Origin: Paraglomus occultum
Taxonomy: Eukaryota; Glomeromycota; Glomeromycetes; Paraglomerales; Paraglomeraceae
NCBI GenBank assembly: GCA_910592205.1
Contig: CAJVPJ010000053.1
Location: forward strand, 1 to 54,978
Length of the DNA: 54,978 bases
Reading direction: 5' to 3'
Of the stretch, positions 49,288 to 54,978 are shown piece after piece. Position 1 is the first letter of the stretch. Each line of letters starts with the position of its first letter. The translations under genes and the position numbers were made by a program. The notes below the pieces were generated by a model that saw only the letters and a program-made list of their open reading frames with translations, was not told the origin of the DNA and searched no databases.

Positions 49288-49944
49288 TATTTCCATTCAT
49301 GTATTAATTGATTATTTTACTTGTAAAAATTCCGATACAATGGACAATTTATTTCATTTTGTGTAGGAAAACCGGCTACAAAATATTATTAATTAATATG
49401 TCTAATTGGAAAAACGTATGAATATCAACTTAATAATATTTCGACTAAACGGCTGAGGAACCGACCTGCCAAAATGGCAAAAAATTGGGGGAAGTGTTAT
49501 AGTTATGGATCGATAAAAACTTGAACAGTTGTCAAACGTCTTATCAATCAAATTACAGTATACTGCATATTAATATCTTCGCTTAGACAAGCGTCAATTA
49601 AAACTTCTTTTTTCATATTAAGCCTGCCAAAACGTAGTTGAGATACGTGCCGTGCTGGATTAACTATATAAATGAGGTAAAAGTTTTGCCCCTTTCTTGA
49701 TCGCAAGTCACGAGCATTTCAGCTTCACCTGTTTCAGACCCTAATAAAAGGCCATCAAGTGAAACAGTAAATACAATACTCAAAATGTTGATCACTCCAC
49801 CATCAACTTACGAGTGATTGTCATATTGGGAAAATGGATACAACACTCCCCACATTATTCACATTATTTAATGACGTCATGATTTTCAATAATGGATGAT
49901 GTCATCTGTTTTAACGGAAATGGGAAAGTATAATAATACAGTAT
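49288..49944. other. intergenic, nothing recognised
   Basis: 650 bp, AT-rich, no frame or repeat of note. Confidence 0.5.
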
Positions 49945-50831
49945 TTATCTATAAAAATTTAAATTGCTCTCGTGTTGAATTAGGGATGGCACAGCTTGAA
50001 CTCGAGCTCGAAAAGCAGTTTTCCGAAAATGCCAGCATATAATCGAGAAATACTGTCGTATTTGTGAGTAACTTCGTGATGGGTTGTCTTTGAGCGTTTG
50101 TACAAATCGTATAGTTACGTATAATAAAATAATAGCGTCGACCGTAACAAATCCAATTGTGGGAATGTTGCTGCTTCCCGCACTTTTTCTACAGCCTTCA
50201 GTACTATCCAAAGTAGGGTTTCTGGTTACTAAATTAGCCGTCTTAAAAATGCTATCGTTAGTTAGCTGCCAAACCATAGACAATAATAACACTATACTAA
50301 TTACCTGAAACATGCTTCGGAGAAAAAATAAAAAGATAGCAATCCGCGCATCCCAAATTGATTTAGTAACAAAACATATTCGCCAGAGCAATAGTCCGTC
50401 TAAACTTTCTCGGTAGAGAAAGGAGAAGACTTCAAATAATATTCCCAGAGAACGACATTGTGCAATACTTGGATTATTTAGCAATAATACTATTTCGATT
50501 ATGTCTATTAACAGTCTAGCCGCGCCACTGATATTAAAAATTGATTTCAGAGCATTTGGTAACTTTTGTGGACGCGTGGCAAAAAAAATTAAAGACACCG
50601 CGAAGTTGTGTAGAAATATCTGTAAAGGAAAATTAGTTGCAGTACATTTGTGAGTTACGTATCAGAACTTAATTGTGGGTCTTCGTTTACCGTAGTAGCC
50701 GCTGTAAGAGCAAAAATTTTTAAAAATTTGTGCTGTAGTTCGGACATTTTTGTGTGATATGTAATGATATCAATTAGATTTATAGCAGAGACAACAACAA
50801 TACAGCTGTATTCAAGTATTGTGCAATCCAT
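49945..50831 (-). CDS. orphan multi-membrane-segment protein
   Basis: Two exons on the complement, 50831-50691 and 50619-49945, joined over a clean GTAAAC...TTACAG intron in phase 0, give 271 residues. About six or seven hydrophobic helices are visible: YSCIVVVSAINLIDII, FLKIFALTAATTIFLHNFAVSLIFF, ARLLIDIIEIVLLL, LGILFEVFSFLY, AIFLFFLRSMFQVISIVLLLSMVW, and IGFVTVDAIILLYVTIRFV. The C-terminal tail is basic. The layout suggests a seven-helix-type membrane protein, perhaps receptor-like, but I recognise no family signature. The start overlaps an opposite-strand hydrophobic frame that begins at about 50802. AM fungi have many lineage-specific multi-TM proteins; function unknown. Confidence 0.55.
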
Positions 50832-51140
50832 AATACAATGTTACGGGAACACGTAATCATAAACTATTTTCTTGTATATCCACTATTGATGTCCATTGAA
50901 CAAATTAGCCTAGTGGTCGCAGCTTGTATATTTACGTTTGCCGGAACCGTGAATGCAGCAATATATAGCATAACTTGCAACATTATCTCAGTAAAACCCG
51001 TATTCGAAATTATACCAATCATTAAACGTCGAAGGACCATCGACGAAGAAACTTCACGGATGCCTCTAGACATATCAGTACATACTGTCACGACAACTAC
51101 AATCGAGAGCAGTACTTTTGATGAGGCGACATCCGCATAA
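50802..51140 (+). CDS. possible last exon of a multi-TM receptor-like gene
   Basis: After an ATACAG acceptor-like site at 50801, an open frame reads VFKYCAIHNTMLREHVIINY, two helices (FLVYPLLMSIEQISLVVAAC, FTFAGTVNAAIYSITC) and a Ser/Thr-rich basic tail (KRRRTIDEETSR) to a stop at 51140. The NAAIYS turn followed by a polar tail looks like the last TM and tail of a seven-helix receptor. No upstream + strand exons were found, because that space is occupied by the minus-strand gene. It may be a remnant, a separate small protein from the ATG at 50838, or chance. Confidence 0.3.
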   Translation, partial: TAVFKYCAIHNTMLREHVIINYFLVYPLLMSIEQISLVVAACIFTFAGTVNAAIYSITCNIISVKPVFEIIPIIKRRRTIDEETSRMPLDISVHTVTTTTIESSTFDEATSA

Positions 51141-51429
51141 GCAAGTCAGGAAAATACAGAAGAAACGGTAGAATTTTTTTTTCCGAACAGCCATACTAAT
51201 ACAAACTTTCACGTCTTAGCCGTCGGCTTCTACCTCGACGGGTAATTCTGTTACATAACAAATCGGTACCGATAAAAGTTCAGAAGCGCAATTTATATAT
51301 AAATCCAACATTCAAAAAAAAAATAGAATTTATGTCACGAGATTGGCACTTCCCAGTATAAATAAACCTGGTTTACAATACAAGCATATCTATTATTTTA
51401 ACACAAATAAACATGTTGCCCATCATCAA

Positions 51430-51697
51430 ATATTTATACCGTCTCACCTCAATAAAACTTCAAAGACATCAGGCATTACATCGTCAACATTAGAACTCTA
51501 TGTTGGACGTCGCCGCATGCCTTTATTTTATTTTCGAAATATTTACATCTACTACACAGTATTATCGAGTGGGCAACGAATATCTTGTTGTTCGGCTCTT
51601 TTCCAACATCAATTGAAATGTCTGTGTGTTGTTCGCTTTCGTAAAGATGCTCATAATCTATTGATAAGCCGGAAGACAGATCAATCACGTTTCCCAT
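51430..51697 (-). pseudogene. BTB-domain gene remnant
   Basis: The first 46 residues read like the BTB start common in AM-fungal BTB/TLDc and BTB/kelch families: DYEHLYESEQHTDISIDVG, then FVAHSIILCSRCKYFENKI. After that the expected continuation (NIEF, then NVDDVMPDVFEVLLR) is present only after frame changes near 51510 and 51493. The protein breaks up and no downstream exons were found. BTB proteins of this type are substrate adaptors for Cul3 ubiquitin ligases. A dead copy is the best reading. Confidence 0.55.
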
Positions 51698-52138
51698 ACT
51701 GATAATTAGTATTTTATATTAAACACTTATTGAGCCTGTTATTTTTATAATCAACGGCTGTTACATTTGTTTGTGTGGTGCATAATTAATTGCCTAAATT
51801 GGTTATATGGTACAAATGCAATTGTATATTGATGTACGAATTAGTATGTAAATTGAAAAGCTGACTGATAGTATTTTCTCAATTAGGTTTGTCAGATTAC
51901 CTATCGATTATGAGACGAAACTGGAAAATATAATTTTCGGGTAAATTTGCTAAAGTTGTCTGGCAATATCAAATCTCAGAAGCGCGTTTCAATTACAGAG
52001 TTAGTGATGTAATCCCTTGGGTGACCCAGTAACTGTTCACCACAGAATACAACAGTTACAAGACAAGAGAAGGTCTAGTTAACATTGCTTTATTTAATTA
52101 AGACAAAAAAAATGTATTAGCAGCTCATGGTTGTTTTG
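51698..52138. other. intergenic, nothing recognised
   Basis: 440 bp of AT-rich sequence with no supported feature. Confidence 0.5.
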
Positions 52139-52682
52139 TTAGCCTCCTCTTTTGCGAGTGTCAATAGCGTCAACAAACCAAAAGCCTTGCGACTGCAATA
52201 CAGACTCAACGTCTTCCTTATTGTAAGTATACTCTGTCAACAGTGGGAGACCGCCAAATTTGTAAATATGCTGCCTGGGATTATAGTAAAAGCCGTAATT
52301 ATTCTTGTCGAAAAAAAACAGCCAGATCTGTTTTGTTCAATTTAATGGTCTCCTCAGCGTAAAATTTTTTTGCTTGTATTAATTTAGCTTTAAAAAAATT
52401 TGGATTCAAAAGTGCAAGCAAGGCTACGGTTGCCTTCTCTTCAGCACGTAAGCTGCTAAATCCCGAAGCATAACCAATATATCCTGTGGTACCGAACAAG
52501 TTGGACACATTTGGGCCATCGTATTCCAAAGTAAGACTTTTTCTTTTTTGACCTTGTATATTTTTGTATGTAAAGGTGAGGTATTCCGGGTACATCCCGT
52601 ACTTCTTTGGAGGCTCATTAACATGCTCCAACAGCAAATTAACAAATTCGTTCAAGGCAGTAATGTTAACCTGGTTATCCAT
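52139..52682 (-). pseudogene. unknown protein, one-base frameshift in a T8 tract
   Basis: From the ATG at 52682 the frame reads an unrecognised soluble protein (MDNQVNITALNEFVNLLLEH, later YDGPNVSNLFGTTGYIGYAS) to NKTDLAVFF. It then stops shortly after eight T's (minus strand; forward A8 near 52311-52318). If one T is ignored, the frame continues FDKNNYGFYYNPRQHIYKFG and ends AIDTRKRGG at 52139, with sensible composition throughout. So it is either a recent frameshift or a homopolymer error in the assembly. About 180 residues when intact. The earlier frame upstream of 52682 stays open for about 15 codons without an ATG, so an upstream exon is possible. No family recognised. Confidence 0.5.
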
Positions 52683-53005
52683 GCTAACGTTGTTATTCAA
52701 ATTTGGCGATTCAAACGGCGATGATGTGGATATTTATATTTCTGAAGGCAAATTGATGTAAGAACAAAATTGTAACTCTCGTTTGCCAGTAGAACCGAGT
52801 CCACTACTAATTGACAACAGCAGCATGCTGATTTGAATACAACGATTAATAATATAGACGCAATTTATTAGTTTTTTATATATCATTGTTCAAATCTCTG
52901 TTCCTGTGACGCAATAGCCTAAGCCAACGAATTGCACAATACTTGAATACAACATGTTACTAGTCAAATTAGTTAACTTTCAGCCACATCAGCCTCACAT
53001 AACAG

Positions 53006-54048
53006 AATGTTCACTTTGTCTGGTTTTGTTGCAGTCTGCCCCATTTAAGAGATTACAAAGAAAACAGAACCAAAGGCCAGTGAAAGAACTCAAAAGCTCA
53101 AAAGAGAAAGTTAATTTGATTAAAAAAGATGTCAAGCAAAAGTTTGACATCTATATCTTACAAAGCAATTAGTTATGAAAAAATTAGAATATTAATAATT
53201 TTTGAAAAAACAAATTATTTCCCTGATATTGTAATTATTTATATTATGTGATTAGCGACAAACTAGTTCTTGGTAATGCTACTCATGAATTAGTGGTATA
53301 CCTAAAACCATGAAAATAGTTCTGCAGCAGATATTGGCTTTATTATTATTTGTAAAAAAATTTTGAAGACAATAATCTCTCTCATTGTGAGCTTTGTAGT
53401 AGACTACAAAGAAATTAAAACAGGATGAGATGTCATTGTAATCTATTAATTTAGAACATCTTCCACAAAAATGAAGCATCCCAAACTATTAAATCATAAA
53501 ACCAGGAAACTTCAAAATAAATTAAAAACTGCCAAAGAAGAGCTGAATATTGAAAAAAAAGAGGTAACTAAATTTTGTAAAAATAAAAAAAAAGAGGTGA
53601 TGGAAAAATAAAAAAATTAAAGAGTTGGAAACTGATGTACTAAAATAAAGGGAAAAAACCAACACTTAAAATGGTTAAATTGCTCAAATTAAAGTTAAAG
53701 GACTTAAGAAATGGCGTTGATTGAAATTAAAAGGGTCATTGTTTTTTTTAGAATGCTTTTAATGGTGCTGTTACATGTGGTGGATTTGATGTAAATTAAT
53801 TTTATATTATATTTTATATAGATATAGGTCTATATAAAATATATTACTGTTATACTATTAGCTGCCAGTAAAACGTTTATTCACATTTTTGATTTCAAAT
53901 TAATAATGCAATTAAAATTTATCAAGTATTAGTATGGGCCACAGTTGTGCTAAATGCTAAATCAAAAAGCTTAAAAAATTAGCCACAAGAGTAATTTTTA
54001 GCTCATATAAGCAAATGTTCACTTTGTCTGGTTTCGTTGCAGTCTGCA
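53006..54048. mobile_element. degraded repeat unit bounded by a 35-bp direct repeat
   Basis: The 35-bp block that begins AATGTTCACTTTGTCTGG occurs at 53006-53040 and again, with two mismatches, at 54014-54048. Each ends in GTTGCAG then TCTGC, which looks like a splice acceptor plus exon start. Between and after them are broken Lys-rich coiled-coil frames (for example KELKSSKEKVNLIKKDVKQK and, near 53470, HPKLLNHKTRKLQNKLKTAK). This resembles debris of a DNA transposon with a basic coiled region (THAP-type is one possibility). No intact transposase. Confidence 0.35.
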
Positions 54049-54224
54049 CCAAGTATGTCTATTAGTTTAATAATCTGCACGTAATCAGCATTATTTTGAA
54101 TATTATTTGTCGAAAAAAAAACTTCAAAAAAGTGTAATTCGTCAAGTCTGTATATTTTTGCGAGCTTATAGTTGAAAACATTGCGACGCATATTATAAGA
54201 AATGGTATAATAGTAAGGCTCATA

Positions 54225-54300
54225 CAGTCGCACCTGTCTATTTGCATACTGTCGGGACCAGTAGATTTTTATGCAAATAGACAGAATATGCAAATATACG
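54225..54300 (+). mobile_element. pogo/Tigger-like terminal inverted repeat end
   Basis: CAGTCGCACCTGTCTATTTG starts just after a TA dinucleotide (54223-54224), as at the ends of pogo-type elements, which duplicate TA. It is followed by a perfect 14-bp inverted pair, CTGTCTATTTGCAT (54234-54247) and its complement (54271-54284), and a third ATGCAAATA copy at 54289. Pogo/Tigger ends typically hold such internal repeats of the transposase site. A related ATGCGAATATACGTTGGTCC lies at 54557. The opposite terminus ending in CTG-TA is not seen, so the element is truncated or runs past the window. Confidence 0.5.
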
Positions 54301-54978
54301 TTATCACATGATTTGATACTCAAAATTTTTTTATTATTATGTCCTCTCATACAATACGTTATCGCAATCATTTTACACTACATCAAGCAATCAACAACGC
54401 TACCAAATCTGTTTAAAAAGCAAAATAACCCAAAACAAATTAATGAAGTGGTGTATTCCGAGTCTCCGAAACAAAGCGACGTTGGTAAATTTTTACGCCA
54501 CAATAATAAAATCTAGATTAATCTGATTGATCTCTCCTTTTTATTTTGTAGTATATATGCGAATATACGTTGGTCCCGTTAGCGACGTGTTTTACGATCC
54601 GCCGCTTTCTGCCATTGAACGTGCTCCATCAACTCCTCCTTTTGCATTTATTGCTACGGTTATCGTCATCGACTTGTATGAAATTCAACAATCAGTTTTA
54701 CTTTATCAGCCAGCGTGCAAAAAACTCATCGTATACTATAACTTTGCGTATATATTACCAGTATAACTGTGTATATTTTAATTCTATCGAATTGGAAAGT
54801 GAATACATTTCATGAGCTGTGTGACTGAAAGCAGGGAATCATGCAACCTCAATCGGTCACATCTATCAATAAGATTGCTGACAACCAAAAATACGCCATC
54901 CCTGTACAGTGCCCTCCAATAAATGAGTGAGTAACACAAAATTTTGCAAATTATACATCAAGTTCGCGCGCATGTAAC
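54301..54978. other. right-end stretch, no gene recognised
   Basis: 680 bp with short frames only. The related pogo-like phrase near 54557 suggests part of this is transposon-derived. Confidence 0.4.

Noticed and set aside
50084-50308. 74-codon plus-strand frame with hydrophobic runs
   Set aside because: Antisense shadow of the better supported multi-TM gene; no splice link to the 50802 frame.
54003-54371. 122-codon minus-strand frame
   Set aside because: It runs straight through the pogo-like hairpin and the 35-bp repeat, so it is not a gene.

Overview
This window is eukaryotic and most likely fungal. It is AT-rich and carries compact spliced genes with introns of roughly 50-150 bp, mostly GT-AG, several with CTAAC/CTGAC-type branch points. 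Glomeromycotina (arbuscular mycorrhizal fungi) is the best fit. The arguments are a Crinkler-like header-plus-kinase gene, a decaying BTB gene, an F-box/LRR gene, an RBR ubiquitin ligase with repeats, orphan multi-membrane-segment genes, and mariner and pogo relics in long gene-free AT-rich spacers. The species cannot be named from the sequence alone.

Layout. 1-8.6 kb is nearly gene-free and holds a triplet microsatellite and a fossil mariner transposase. An F-box/LRR gene lies at 8.6-9.2 kb (-), with G-tracts upstream. A directly repeated segment (12.2-13.4 and 14.0-15.5 kb) ends at the 3' end of NDUFAF5. From 15.5 to 33.2 kb is a gene-rich core: NDUFAF5 (-), RBR ligase (+), acetoacetyl-CoA synthetase (-), prefoldin subunit 2 (+), a membrane-anchored two-thioredoxin-domain PDI (-), a seven-exon gene that I read as a MEI4 homologue (-), and glutamine synthetase (+). 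After a quiet 3 kb come a weak small spliced gene (+), a p24/TMED cargo receptor (-), a GDT1/TMEM165 transporter (+), and a ketohexokinase-like sugar kinase (-) whose frame continues 210 codons past a UGA-CUA stop. From 46.9 kb the region turns accessory: a Crinkler-like gene (-) under six copies of a 44-bp repeat, an orphan multi-TM gene (-) with an overlapping opposite-strand ORF, a BTB pseudogene (-), a gene broken by one base in a homopolymer (-), and transposon debris with a pogo-like terminus.

The core genes are housekeeping: complex I assembly, ER redox folding, ER-Golgi traffic, Golgi Mn/Ca/pH homeostasis, ketone-body activation, ammonium assimilation and actin/tubulin chaperoning. 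The exon joins I give for NDUFAF5, RBR, AACS, PFD2, the PDI, MEI4, glutamine synthetase, TMED, GDT1, the sugar kinase, the Crinkler and the multi-TM gene were worked out by hand, and each keeps one open frame. Homology is judged from recalled family motifs, not from a search. The two observations most worth checking are the MEI4 candidate (meiotic break machinery in a lineage long treated as asexual) and the dual-C-terminus sugar kinase (stop-codon readthrough or a 3n retained intron).
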